A DNA stretch of 64,000 nucleotides from Megamerina dolium (taxonomy: Eukaryota; Arthropoda; Insecta; Diptera; Megamerinidae): NCBI GenBank assembly GCA_963854835.1, contig OY978525.1, positions 93,090,136-93,154,135 of the forward strand, in the 5' to 3' direction. A program made the position numbers and the translations under genes. Position 1 is the stretch's first letter; the number at the start of each line of letters is the position of its first letter. A model generated the notes under the pieces. The model worked only from the letters and a program-made list of their open reading frames with translations. It was not told where the DNA came from and ran no database searches. This document shows positions 52,830 to 63,658 of this stretch, one piece after another.

Positions 52830-53570
52830 GAATGCATCGTTTACACTGCGGTTAATAGTGTCATAAATTACGTCATTGCTAGCATTGTTGTTGACACCAA
52901 TATGCCTATCATCATCCGAAGTTGATTCTGGTACAGCTGATGTTATTGCTGTCACTGCTCATTTGTTTCACTCTCACTCAATATATCGGAGGCGCAGTAT
53001 TATTGGGGTGTCAAATATCCTCACAGCTTCCTAGTTCGCTCCTGATGAGCATATTTCCTGCACCATATTGGTGGGGGATAGAGGAGATCTTAGGACCTGC
53101 TGGAGTGATTTCATTTCTTCGCTAACGCGATCGCATTGGAAGACTATGAGCTGTACATTTTCAACTATGGTGCTGCTGTGCAGGGCAGTAAGGACTGTCC
53201 ACTAATTGAAAACGGTGAAGGTGTGAGCATAGAAATCGGTATCACCATGCTTCCTTCTCATCCACTTCTTCAGATCCGGCACGAGATTTATTCACGGCAA
53301 CGCGGCTCTTTACAGTGGATATCGGCTGGTACCTTTACGGCGATCGGACATATTGCGTCGTCCGATACTGTCCTTTATGCTTATGCAGTTCGTAATGCGC
53401 TGCATCTGTGTGTCTGAATAACCTCACGCATTTGATTTTCTTAGCACCTGCCGATATTGGCAGGGTCCTGAGAACCACCTATGTTAGGAAGAAGCCGCGT
53501 AATGCACCGTTAATAGCCACGGCTTTAGCACTTACTGCTTTAAATCTTAGTCTTCTCTCAATCTAGACTC
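52830..53570 (-). pseudogene. R1-like LINE, C-terminal fragment
   Basis: Minus-strand translation over frames: REVIQTHRCSALRTA followed by YRTVSDDAICPIAVKVPADI (about 53410-53330), a degraded linker, MRRKHGDTDFYAHTF, DSPYCPA, VENVQLIVFQCDRVSEEMKS (about 53180-53110) and SPTNMVQEICSSGANW (about 53075-53025). The order and the C...VEH...C-like spacing match the C-terminal zinc-binding region of R1-clade LINEs. Many indels and stops; the RT active site is not present. The + strand open frames over this region are shadows. Confidence 0.72.
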
Positions 53571-54429
53571 CCAAGTATCATATTTAAGTGGTTCTTGCGA
53601 CAGTATATTGGCAGTATATTATAATACCTGGTATATCTTTAACAGAAAAGACAGTAGATTTGGGTAAGAGAGATTTTGTTTGAAATACGAAGCATTGAAA
53701 ACTTTAATAATCACACTAAACTAAGCAGAAATTAGAAGATTAGAATTGCTAAACCTAAGAATGGATATAAAATATGTAGGGCAGCAAGTGAGGTCGCAAA
53801 TACCGTAATCCAGTGACTTAAGTAGAATAGCATATCCGTATAATGGATTCTTAGAAAGTGTGTGAGAAAGATAGAGAGCAATTCGAAGACTGGAATTTCA
53901 CTATTGCACATTTTTCAACAATATATCTCAGTAGTATCAGATCACCTGTTGAATTCGCACTTTAGCCAACTGCACAACATCAGGAAAACAAATGGTACCA
54001 ATTTGTCGGCAATCAATCGGTCCCTATAAGAATACTGTAACATAGCTGCGAAAGACTGACATCAGAACATTCCTACATAGTCATCTGGACTATGAAACTT
54101 CAAAAATCAATATGTGCTCATCTATAATTTCTATTTTTGCGCATTAAATCTATTGAGTTCATAGAATCCATAGAAACACTCTGCTTAATATATAAGCTCC
54201 AGTAAATTTGTATATGTCATGCAATCTGATACAAGTATCCTCATAGGGTGAATTATTTCTTAATACAAATTTGTCTACACATCCTCTATTGAGTAATTTA
54301 ATGTTAAATAAATGTTTATTGTACTATGTACTAGAACATACATATATGTATAAGCACTATATGCTGTAGATAAGATCAATACATGTGTAAGCCATTTGGA
54401 AATATTGTTCAATATTTTTATGGCATATG
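53571..54429. other. Noncoding spacer up to the BEL/Pao insertion
   Basis: No gene or repeat recognised. Confidence 0.4.
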
Positions 54430-54434
54430 AGAAT
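54430..54434 (+). repeat. Target-site duplication, left of BEL/Pao
   Basis: AGAAT, repeated at 60289-60293. Confidence 0.88.
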
Positions 54435-55007
54435 TGTTTCAGCGTAGAGCGAGTGAATGCCGGTGGGCTTGCTGCGATGTGGTGCACTTGCCTACAAGTC
54501 GTGGTGGCGGCAGAGGTGTTGATGACGGTGCTGGGGGAGTTGTTGTTGTTGCAACACAAAACACTTACTTTTCACTTTTATATATTTATTGTATATATTT
54601 AAACAATGTTTAGCACTAATTTTAAATTCTTGCTTAACATTAAATCTATTTATTATATTAAAGGGAATCGAGATATGGGAAATTGGGTAATTAATTTTAA
54701 TTTCAACTTTTTATAATTCAATATTTAAGTTGTTTAACATTTTATTAAAGATATTTAAAATTAAATATATATAATTATGGTCGGGAAGGAAAATTCGCGC
54801 ACTGCTTTAATACGGAGTTGATCAACAATAAAAATATATAAAAATGGAAAGTGAGGAGTATAAAGTAAAAGAAAATAGAGTATGGGAGTGAGAGATAGAG
54901 AGAATTAGAGAATTAGAAATTGCGGAACGAATAGAATTATATTAGGGTTGCTAACCCTTCGAAACCTTATACGGGCAGTGCGCGACACACATCTTCTGGC
55001 GTAGACA
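54435..55007 (-). repeat. 3' LTR of the BEL/Pao element (573 bp)
   Basis: Differs from the other LTR by two substitutions and one 4-bp indel by eye: TTGTTGTTGTTG versus TTGTTATTGTTG; an extra CATA-type unit in the other copy at the TATATA run; GGTCGGG versus GGTAGGG. LTRs are identical at insertion, so so few differences mean a recent event. Confidence 0.95.
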
Positions 55008-55023
55008 TTCCGCCCCCCTTGCA
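55008..55023 (-). other. Polypurine tract
   Basis: In element orientation TGCAAGGGGGGCGGAA lies directly before the 3' LTR, the position where plus-strand DNA synthesis is primed in LTR retrotransposons. Confidence 0.85.
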
Positions 55024-55862
55024 GGAATACTGCAAAAGAGACGGAACCTCCACCCGAGACGTAGGGAATGAGAAAAAAATTAAATGAAAAGTAAATCCAA
55101 ATAAAAGTACGGTATTTCATATACTTAAATTTAAACTTAAAAATACTTAAAATTAACTATAAAATATTCCTATGCGTATATGTGCGATGATACATCATCA
55201 GGAAAAGCGGGAAATTGAAGTGGAAGGTTGACGTTCACACGAGTGAAAAAGAGCTCTTGAGGCGGGATGACACATGTTGATTGTTGAGGATGTTGATTGC
55301 AGATCTCGAAGCGAATGTTGATTGAAGAACGTGTTGATTGATGAGCGTGTTGATTGATGAGTGTTGTCCCATGTTGATTGGTGTGTAGATCGGGGTTGGA
55401 TCACACCATCTCAGGTGAACAGATTCTATCAGGGCTGGTCGTAGACCAGATCAAAGGTTTCGAGAAGTCAACGTAGTTGACAAACCTAGAGCTCGTAGAG
55501 CGTTTGCAGCATTAACTTTTCCATATTGCCGGGATTGCCATAATATGCAACGCTCGTGACAAGTTATAAACTCGGATAGAATCTGCGTGTCTTGAGTTCA
55601 TGATGACTCAGCTCATGAATATGTAGCAAATAATGTGAAATTAACACATGGGATTATTCATACGCATATACACTATGCCAGTGCATAGTTCCATTGAAGC
55701 TTCGTAGAAGTTCGGGAATTAAATCGGGCAGTTACAGTGAACTGAACCATGTGAGATAGGGATGCGTATGACGGTCAGTATCGTATAACCTGACAAAACG
55801 TTGCTACATAATACGGGTGTGGCATCAGAGGCTTATATGTTGCTCAAGCCACAATCTTCAAA
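55024..55862 (-). other. BEL/Pao interior downstream of gag, no coding
   Basis: Where pol should follow there are only ~840 bp without any RT, protease or integrase motif in any frame. Contains six TGTTGATTG words between 55276 and 55382 on the + strand, a short imperfect tandem repeat. The junction of the presumed pol deletion could not be placed. Confidence 0.7.
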
Positions 55863-56645
55863 TCACCTTTTACGTGACAGCAATTTTGGGGGCCCAGTAT
55901 TAGGCGGGATCGAATGTATTGCTGTTCGAGTACAAGTCCTCTCGTTGATTGAACGAGCCTTTTGTGGGGAGTGATATGCAGAACTCGATATTCCGTTGGA
56001 TATTGCTGTATGGGAAGTATTACGTCTAGTAAATACTTTTGACGGGAGATGTCGTCTTCTTGGATGTGATCTGTAAGATCGATCCTTTGCATCTGACGGG
56101 AGCATTGTAAAACGGTGAACTTTCCGCTTTGCTCTCGGGTCATGCCGTGCTCTGTGAAGCAGGGAATGATGTTGCTTCCCACAAAGATGGCATGAAAACA
56201 CACTGTGGCATTTCGCAAGGGTATGCGATGTTGCCAAACAGTTGTTGCAAATTCCATACTGATGCACACAGAGTATTCTCTCTTCAACCGTTAGTTTGGA
56301 GAACTCTTTACAGTGTCGCAGGGGGTGCTTGCCTCTACATAGCGGGCAGCATGTCTTCGTGACAGTACTATTCAACGAACTAACATCTTTAGTTGTTGCG
56401 ACGGTTTTTTCCGAACATTTGGAATGTTTTCTGTTATTACTTCGTGTCTGAAGCTTATCACATCGAGCGTAAGAAGATGGATGCGGGAGTTTGTCGAAAC
56501 GGATTCTGCTGTGGAACGATGAAACCGTTCTGTGGGATGTCAAATTCACTGATGGGAGGATTGTCGTGATTGGAGCTGTATCCAAAGCTGTATTATGTTT
56601 TTTTTCGTAACCGCTGGCAGCAGAGAAGAACGAGTACGCTGACAA
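55863..56645 (-). pseudogene. BEL/Pao gag-like second frame with zinc knuckles
   Basis: A 260-codon frame, in the same phase as the upstream gag frame and separated from it by 18 bases containing a further TGA. The reported first residue reads from a TTG, so no true start codon is implied. Residues 99-165 carry CCPLCRGKHPLRHCKEF, YGICNNCLATSHTLAKC and CHLCGKQHHSLLH, the cysteine/histidine-rich region typical of the gag-protease junction of this superfamily. This repeats the module at the end of the upstream frame, so the zinc-knuckle region is present twice. Sequence after residue 165 is basic and looks out of frame. Probably not made as a protein. Confidence 0.75.
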
Positions 56646-56663
56646 GAACGTTCAGCTGTGGTT

Positions 56664-58082
56664 TCAGTGGGAATTGACTCGGGATTTACCACATAGCGAG
56701 TGCTGGAAGCATTCTCTAGCCTGTGAAGTAGGGAATTGTGCCTTTGTCGGTGAGCACGTAAACCGGCTTTTACAGTTATTATAATTGTGAGAGTTGGCGA
56801 AACAGTTGGTACACAGTTTGTGTTTGTTAACTACGCTGTAGCGTTCATCAACCAACAACTTCAGAAATTCGGGACACTGTCGAAGAGGGTGTGTCTTTCG
56901 GCATAATGGACAACCGTGATTGGAGACACTGGCATGATAAATGCTAATTCCGTGAGACTCTACCCGAGGTTTATTTGTACGCTGGGGAGGGTTGAATCGA
57001 CCGGGTTGCTGATTCGATGGTTGCCTGAGTTGCCGAGTTGGTGGTTGGCTGGATTGCCGAGAACCACTTCGGATATCTGCGACTGATTCTAAAGTCTGAT
57101 ACCGATCTGTAAGAAAGGCATCGAAGTCGCTCCAATTAGGGATTTCACGTTTATTTTTTAATGATTGCTCCCAAAGACACAAGGTGGTATACGGAAGTTT
57201 TGTGGAACACAAATAAACAAAAATAGCGTCCCAGTGGCTTGTGTCAATGCCTAAGAGCTTCAAATTCATAATGCAATCGTTTAGTGTGCGCTGTAAGCGC
57301 TTCAAATGCGGGCCGGTTTCTTGAGTTACCGGTTGGAGAGTGAAAAGGGATTTCAACTGTAAGTTGACCAGAATTCTCTTATTTTCATACCTCTCCTCTA
57401 GATTATGCCAAGCTAGTGCGAAGCCATCATTAGTCAAGGGAGTAGACTGAATGATGCTATGTGCTTCACCTCGGGTTTTTTGTAGCAAGTGGTATAATTT
57501 TTCCACTGGCGACAGACGGGGATTATTACGGTATAATGCCGTAAACAAGTCACGAAAACTTGGCCACGATATATAATCGCCTGAAAAACGTGGGGTGTCG
57601 CATGGTGGCAGCTGAATAGCGGGAAATGAATGTTCATTAGTTACTTTCTCAACGGGTGGATTCGGAATTGCCGGAGAAGAGGAAACTGCGGGGGATGCCA
57701 CCTCGAAACTCAGCTCGTGAAGCACAGTCGGAAATGAAGGATGACGGGGTATATTTTCAGCGGGAGAAGAGGAAACTGCGGAGGGTAACACTTCGGAGCT
57801 CAACTCGTGAAGATTAGCGTTGATTGTAGAGAGGCACCGGACATAAGAGGTTAAGCACTCCGTATATGCCTCTTTAATTTGATTAACGTCAACATCTTCA
57901 GCTACTTCCTCTGTCATGAGAGAGTAATATGCCGTTTTGCAATCACTCCATAGGGATAGGAATTGCTTTTTCTGTGCCTCCAAGCTAATTTTGTTATGAG
58001 CTTCTGGGTTGATGGCATGAAAATTGCTATCAAAATCAATAATATCTTCCACGGCAGCTCTGAAGAGATCGTAAGCTGCCAT
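56664..58082 (-). CDS. BEL/Pao gag polyprotein, C-terminally frameshifted
   Basis: A 472-codon frame starting at an ATG (58080-58082). Residues 160-310 (PRFSGDYISWPSFRDLFTAL, later VYLCSTKLPYTTLCLWEQ) match the retrotransposon gag region known as DUF1759. Residues 340-370 are Gln/Pro/Arg-rich. Residues 390-443 hold zinc knuckles (CPLCRKTHPLRQC and CTNCFANSHNYNNC). The expected third knuckle (a HNSLLHR motif) is visible in another frame just downstream of residue 443, so a frameshift has scrambled the last ~30 residues. Residues 91-108 and 121-138 are a tandem duplication (LHELS.EV....VSSSPA). In live elements gag packages the RNA in cytoplasmic particles. Whether the truncated protein is stable is unknown. 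Confidence 0.87.
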   Translation of the reverse strand: MAAYDLFRAAVEDIIDFDSNFHAINPEAHNKISLEAQKKQFLSLWSDCKTAYYSLMTEEVAEDVDVNQIKEAYTECLTSYVRCLSTINANLHELSSEVLPSAVSSSPAENIPRHPSFPTVLHELSFEVASPAVSSSPAIPNPPVEKVTNEHSFPAIQLPPCDTPRFSGDYISWPSFRDLFTALYRNNPRLSPVEKLYHLLQKTRGEAHSIIQSTPLTNDGFALAWHNLEERYENKRILVNLQLKSLFTLQPVTQETGPHLKRLQRTLNDCIMNLKLLGIDTSHWDAIFVYLCSTKLPYTTLCLWEQSLKNKREIPNWSDFDAFLTDRYQTLESVADIRSGSRQSSQPPTRQLRQPSNQQPGRFNPPQRTNKPRVESHGISIYHASVSNHGCPLCRKTHPLRQCPEFLKLLVDERYSVVNKHKLCTNCFANSHNYNNCKSRFTCSPTKAQFPTSQARECFQHSLCGKSRVNSH

Positions 58083-59692
58083 CCTTTTAGCAATTGTAGT
58101 ATTCCAGATGTAATACGGGGTAAAATTTGAAAGCGAGAGAGCGAATTGCTTGCGAATCTGGAGTTATGTTGCCTGTTCGCACGATTTATCAAAAAAAAAA
58201 TGGGTTGCCAAAATGTGACTGGCAAGAGATTAGTCCGAAAGACTTAGTCTTCCTCAGTGAAGTTAAGTGGAACCAGTGGGCAAACTTATGGGAGTACGAT
58301 AATATTATATAAAAATACACGTAGGTATATATATATATAGGAAAAATAACCGCGGGACGGAATAACAGTTTGGGAACCACTGTATTGTACGTTCCGGAAC
58401 TTGTACTATATTATCTCTCACCAAGAATTAATTTGTATTATATTTGATCGCACTGTAGCAACTTGGGGTTGAGAGTGACTATTTTTCTCCCTGGGTGTTT
58501 TTCAATAGAAAAGATAGTGTACAATTGTTATTGCAGTTACATTTCCTTTATAAAAAACACCAGCCAATGCAATTATATTTTGTTGCTATCATATGCATAT
58601 GCAAAACAAAAATTGGGAGATAGAAATTTAGCAACAATATGCACTACCGCTATATTTGTGATCAAACGCAGGTATATTTGTCGAGACAAATCAATGCGTT
58701 TTATTGTTGCCTATGTATGACGAAATACCTTTATTGCTTACTTTTGTGTGTGCTTGTTGTTGATGGTTTAGGGATATGCATGAACCACGGTAGGTAGTTG
58801 AAATTTAACAACAACAAGTAATCGCATGTGCGTTTGTATAATAAGGCGGTTGTTTTTGCAAATGCACAAGGCAAAGGTATTGAGAAAAAAATGCAATATG
58901 TATGAAATTGTTATTGCACTGCCAAACAAATATTTTTGAATATTTTAATGTTATTGCCGATATCAGTTTTATGAGGGAAAAACAACTTCTATTGGGAAAG
59001 TGTAGTTGTATTACTTATGCTTTGTTCTTCCTTTTACAAAGCAAAAGAATATTGTTGTTATTATTGGCAATAATGTTTATCGTAGAGGGGTGTATGCGGG
59101 GAGATACGACTGATATGATACCACTTATTTGTTATGAGAGAGATGCTTTGATGATGATATATTTTTTCTTTCTCTCTTCTCTTATCAATATGTACTTATG
59201 TAAATGGTATGTGCAATATGTGGGATATGATTTCGGGTATTGTTTTTGCACATATACCAATTAACAACACTTCGAATAATGAGAAGAAGAACATAAGCGG
59301 GAAATAAAAACAAAATAGATCAACCAAAAGTGCGTTTTGCCGTCGGCAAAACAATATCTATGGTATAACAATATATTATGTCGTAATTTCTTAATTCTTG
59401 CAACTATATTGGAGAGTTAACTAAGCAGAATGCAATATTTAACTCAGCGAGAGATTCGCTGTAAGTTATCGGGATGTTTAAGCGGGATTTGTTATAAAAT
59501 GTACGTACGACGTACTCATAAATAATGTAGCCAAAAATTAAGAAATCCAACAATAGTTGTGCTGCAACAATGTTATTAAATACTTCTTGTTGAATTTATG
59601 GGGATGACGGGTTATATGTATGTGGGTACATAAAACGCACGGAATGTACGTACCTGGGGTGGCAAGATTTGCTTACCAATCGTTGCGAGCCG
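58083..59692 (-). other. Long leader between primer site and gag
   Basis: 1.6 kb with no credible coding frame; + strand frames at 58463-58720 and 58902-59264 lack domains. It is unusually long for an untranslated leader and may include an insertion or unrelated acquired sequence, but no internal ends were found. Confidence 0.6.
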
Positions 59693-59710
59693 ATCCGGCT
59701 CGAAGGACCA
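59693..59710 (-). other. Primer binding site, probably tRNA-Tyr
   Basis: In element orientation TGGTCCTTCGAGCCGGAT begins one base after the 5' LTR. Its complement ends in TCGAAGGACCA, which from memory fits the 3' end of insect tRNA-Tyr (acceptor 5' strand CCTTCGA). Position and the TGG start are clear; the tRNA identity is from recall. Confidence 0.75.
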
Positions 59711-59711
59711 A

Positions 59712-60288
59712 TGTTTCAGCGTAGAGCGAGTGAATGCCGGTGGGCTTGCTGCGATGTGGTGCACTTGCCTACAAGTCGTGGTGGCGGCAGAGGTGTTGAT
59801 GACGGTGCTGGGGGAGTTGTTATTGTTGCAACACAAAACACTTACTTTTCACTTTTATATATTTATTGTATATATTTAAACAATGTTTAGCACTAATTTT
59901 AAATTCTTGCTTAACATTAAATCTATTTATTATATTAAAGGGAATCGAGATATGGGAAATTGGGTAATTAATTTTAATTTCAACTTTTTATAATTCAATA
60001 TTTAAGTTGTTTAACATTTTATTAAAGATATTTAAAATTAAATACATATATATAATTATGGTAGGGAAGGAAAATTCGCGCACTGCTTTAATACGGAGTT
60101 GATCAACAATAAAAATATATAAAAATGGAAAGTGAGGAGTATAAAGTAAAAGAAAATAGAGTATGGGAGTGAGAGATAGAGAGAATTAGAGAATTAGAAA
60201 TTGCGGAACGAATAGAATTATATTAGGGTTGCTAACCCTTCGAAACCTTATACGGGCAGTGCGCGACACACATCTTCTGGCGTAGACA
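59712..60288 (-). repeat. 5' LTR of the BEL/Pao element (577 bp)
   Basis: Starts and ends as the partner LTR; carries the promoter and polyadenylation functions in live elements. Four bases longer because of an extra unit in a TATA run. Confidence 0.95.
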
Positions 60289-60293
60289 AGAAT
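60289..60293 (+). repeat. Target-site duplication, right of BEL/Pao
   Basis: AGAAT, matches 54430-54434. Confidence 0.88.
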
Positions 60294-61388
60294 AATGATA
60301 TATCATATTATTGCCCTATTTTCAACAATACATATCCGTACATACTTATATACATACAACATATAAAGTATAGTACATATGCATCTACTTGTATGTATAT
60401 ATAATGGTTATATATATTTATGTACATATGTAGGATTATAAACCAAATTATAGCTTATATTATATTCTATGTGGATTAAATTTATTTTCTTTGACAATTT
60501 AAAAATTAAATATTTTAAATTTCTTTGATACCAATATCAACACCCACACACAAACGTATTGTATGGCAGGATATGCATGTATATGTATATGTATAAGTAA
60601 TACCAAAAAATCAAAAGACTTATACATTTTCACAGAAAGCAAGTCTTTTGTTTTTCGTTCTTCTTCTTCGTCGTCGATCTCTTTCTGTCACACGCACCCA
60701 CTGTGTCATTTTGTTTTAGAGCAGAAATGCGTGAAAATTTCGAAAACACGTTTCAAACAGCATTCAAAGGCAAAGTTTCTGTCACTACTCATATATTCGT
60801 GCATTGTGTTGTTAGTCCTTTGGGTGAAACTACAATAGAATTAAACTATTGCCGTTTTGAGATGTATAACGTACGAGTACATGCATAATACTTGGTGGCA
60901 ATGATGGTGATGTTTTCAAAACGAACATTTACATAGTACATACATAAGTAGTATATGGTAGGTTAGACAGTCCATAACACGTGGGAGTATGATAACTTCC
61001 CACTTGCAAATCCTCAAGCAGACACATGTACAGATAGATGGGTGGTGTGTGTGTGTGCGTGCGTAAAAATTGCAAACGTCTTTAGTTTTTCCTTTTGGAT
61101 TTTGGCATATTTTCAGCCTTTTTTCTTTTGTGCTGATTGTGTGTGTTTCTTGTCTTACTCTATTTTTTTATTTTTCTTTGCATTAATTTATGAATAATTT
61201 ATAATGTCTTTGTTTTTGTTTTTCACATTGAGTGAATTATTGGTTTACATGCACATACGTAAATATGTTTTTGTTTTCGTTTGTTTGTTGTATTTCAGTT
61301 ATAAATTAAATTTGATATATTTTTTATTTATATGTTTACTTATATGTATAATACTTGTACACGATATAATCGCTTATATGTGGCTCTG
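60294..61388. other. AT-rich noncoding stretch
   Basis: Nothing recognised; GTGTGTGTGTGTGCGTGCG run near 61045-61063. Confidence 0.4.

Positions 61389-61452
<64 letters not shown>
61389..61452. repeat. TA microsatellite
   Basis: About 64 bp of uninterrupted AT repeats. Confidence 0.96.
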
Positions 61453-61457
<5 letters not shown>

Positions 61458-63040
61458 ACTTAAATTAACCAGAAAATTATACTTGTGTGTATTTAATATG
61501 TAATGAGATAATAATGACAGCAATAATAATAGTAATTATCAAATAATAATAATAATAATAACAAAATGTCATTTCACAACAATGTTGTGATATTTCATTA
61601 CCATAATATGTACTATTATATGTAGTAGTTAATATGAGCATATTTTATGGCATGGAAAACCACAAAATGCGAAATTTGTAAAAATTAATTTAAAAATGGT
61701 TACGATTGCTTAAAATAAATTTCTCTTTGATATATCCTATGTATTCAAATTAAATATATAATCGTATATAGAAAGTAACTTAGTAAAATGAGATAAATCT
61801 TTTTATTCGCGATTTAGCTGAAATTTACTTGTACCTATATATGATTACTGAAAACGAATGAATTGAACATGTAATCACTATTTTGTTACAAAATTAGACA
61901 ATCTGATTGTAAAAATTAATTTTCACACCAATTTAATTTAAAAAAATCCATTAATCCATTAAAAAGCATTGTTCAAAATAATTAATTTCTTCTAGATGTA
62001 TCATAACATATTTACAATGTAATCATATTTGCATAGGAAAACATAATAATTCTCCCAGCGCGCAAACATAATAGTGATAACTCCAATTTGTCTCAATAAA
62101 TCGTGAAATTCCAAATTGCAAATTCTGCTATTTTCTTTTTCTTTTTGTAAAATATACGAAATTATGAAAATATAATTGCTGTTAAACATCATTCTCGATC
62201 TGCTAACAATTATGAGATATGGATTTGTTACGTTTTATGGGGTCGCTCCTCATATAAATGAGTCATTCACTGTAACGTTAGACTAACTCCACTTTTTCAT
62301 CTCAAATTTAAATGTCAAAGCAAAGATATGACTCAACCAAGTGCTTTGACACTTAAATTTTAGTTATTTAAAAAGTGCTGTTACTTGAAATATGTATTGA
62401 CCGACTGTATGTGGTATTATATAATGAAATATGAAGTTTCTCTACAAATGAAATATAATTAAAAGAAGAAATTTAAATACAAGAAAAAATTGTGAAATTG
62501 TATACAATAATAATAAAATTAATAAAGGAAATAAGAATATTTTTTTTCTTAATTATATTACATTTGCTTAAGATATTTCCAATACATCGCTTTTTTCTCT
62601 CAATGTTCGACGAAAACAGCGCTAAAAACTAAGTTTACAAAATTGTTTTATGTGCTTAAGTTGCATTTTTTTTTAATTATTGAAATAAAATTCCCCGCAA
62701 ATACTTTTTCTTTTTGCATGAAATTTGACATGTTTGACACTATCAAGAAAAGATGTTGCTTGCACTTAGGCGGAATGACATATAATGACATTTCCATTAT
62801 TATGCTATAACTTCACAACGAAGATAGTTGTAGTATTGACAGACATAAAAACACCAATGCAGCGCAATTTCCTATTCAAGTACCAAATATTAAAAAAAAA
62901 ATGTTTTTGCTCAATTATGCTACCATCAAAAGAGCCATCGTTTAAGCAATTCTGACAATTTATTTGAAGAAACACTAAATATGTGATAATTATTAAAATC
63001 GTTTCGTCCATCATTATACTCTTCTTCTACGCATCCTATA
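61453..63040. other. AT-rich noncoding stretch
   Basis: No supported gene or transposon end. AAT repeats at 61545-61560. Confidence 0.4.
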
Positions 63041-63119
63041 TCGAATTACAAAATTTTAAGCCTGTAACCAATTGACTCCAAAACATTGGTTACAGGCTTA
63101 AAATTTTGTATTTATTCGA
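63041..63119. repeat. Long near-perfect hairpin (26-bp perfect stem)
   Basis: 63047-63072 (starting TACAAAATTTTAAGCCTGTA) is exactly complementary to 63085-63110 around a 12-nt loop. Beyond a small bulge, TCGAAT at 63041-63046 pairs again with ATTCGA at 63114-63119. No coding frame and no obvious transposon ends or target duplication. Could be a small snapback MITE, a microRNA-type precursor, or a local inverted duplication. Confidence 0.88.
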
Positions 63120-63242
63120 CCTTTCAACTTAGAAATTTTTCTACGCCAGAGTACATTACGTGCACTGCCTGCATATACGTTTTCGTTGTTTACATGAAGA
63201 GAGTTGGCAACACATTGTCTGCATCTTCGTGTTTTGTTTTTT

Positions 63243-63250
63243 CTGCTCTA
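63243..63250 (+). repeat. Target-site duplication, left of SINE
   Basis: CTGCTCTA, repeated at 63651-63658. Confidence 0.82.
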
Positions 63251-63650
63251 GTTTAGGTTAGGTTATGTGGCTGCCCTCTCTCTGAGGACACACTTAGACC
63301 AGAAAGGCCCATTGTGATACCACCGAGCTTCTCTTCCAATACTGTTGTGCGTGTGAAATTTGGACAGCATTAGAAGGGACCTACTTATATTAGCCGGTTC
63401 CGAACGGCAGAACCCTTGTGACATCACTTTAACTTAGTTTTGTCATAGAGCTCTTTTAAGAAGCATTTTTTTTTTTGACAAATTGTTACTGCCGGAAAAC
63501 TTGCCAATTCTTGCCTACAGGTGGGTACCGTTCGAAAGAAAAATCTTTTCGATATCAAATTTTCTTATGCTTCAGCCGGGGATTGAACTCACGACCTACA
63601 GATCAGAAGGCCAACGCACTAACCACTTAACTACGGCACCCACTACGGCA
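63251..63650 (-). mobile_element. tRNA-derived SINE with LINE-type 3' tail
   Basis: Minus-strand, 400 bp. Head near 63595-63650 has GTGGGTGCCGTAG and the B box GAGTTCAATCCCCGG; the body matches the 35.2-kb copy as far as GGAAGAGAAGCTCGG. From there it continues as GGTATCACAATGGGCCTTTC, then TCTAAGTGTGTCC, GGGCAGCCACATAACCTAACC, which I recognise as the 3' end of an abundant dipteran LINE. An 8-bp target duplication brackets head and tail together, so they moved as one unit. Confidence 0.87.
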
Positions 63651-63658
63651 CTGCTCTA
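63651..63658 (+). repeat. Target-site duplication, right of SINE
   Basis: CTGCTCTA, matches 63243-63250. Confidence 0.82.

Larger units (their letters stand above)
54435..60288 (-). mobile_element. BEL/Pao LTR retrotransposon, recent, lacking pol
   Basis: Complete-ended 5,854-bp element transcribed on the minus strand. LTRs lie at 54435-55007 and 59712-60288 and have TG...CA ends in element orientation. The 5-bp sequence AGAAT directly flanks both sides (54430-54434, 60289-60293), the expected size of target duplication for this superfamily. A tRNA primer site and polypurine tract are in place. The ~4.7-kb interior holds a gag-like region but no protease, reverse transcriptase, RNase H or integrase, so it could only move with proteins supplied by a relative. 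Confidence 0.93.

Noticed and set aside
52922..53417. Two + strand frames with ordinary-looking composition at 52922-53125 and 53136-53417
   Set aside because: The minus strand here has R1-like LINE motifs in the right order; the + frames are shadows.
55844..56287. 147-codon minus-strand frame overlapping the second gag-like frame
   Set aside because: Different phase from the zinc-knuckle frame over the shared part, and no protease or other pol motif could be found in it.
58902..59264. 120-codon + strand frame inside the BEL/Pao leader
   Set aside because: Opposite strand to the element, hydrophobic and Cys/Tyr-rich, no domain; consistent with chance.
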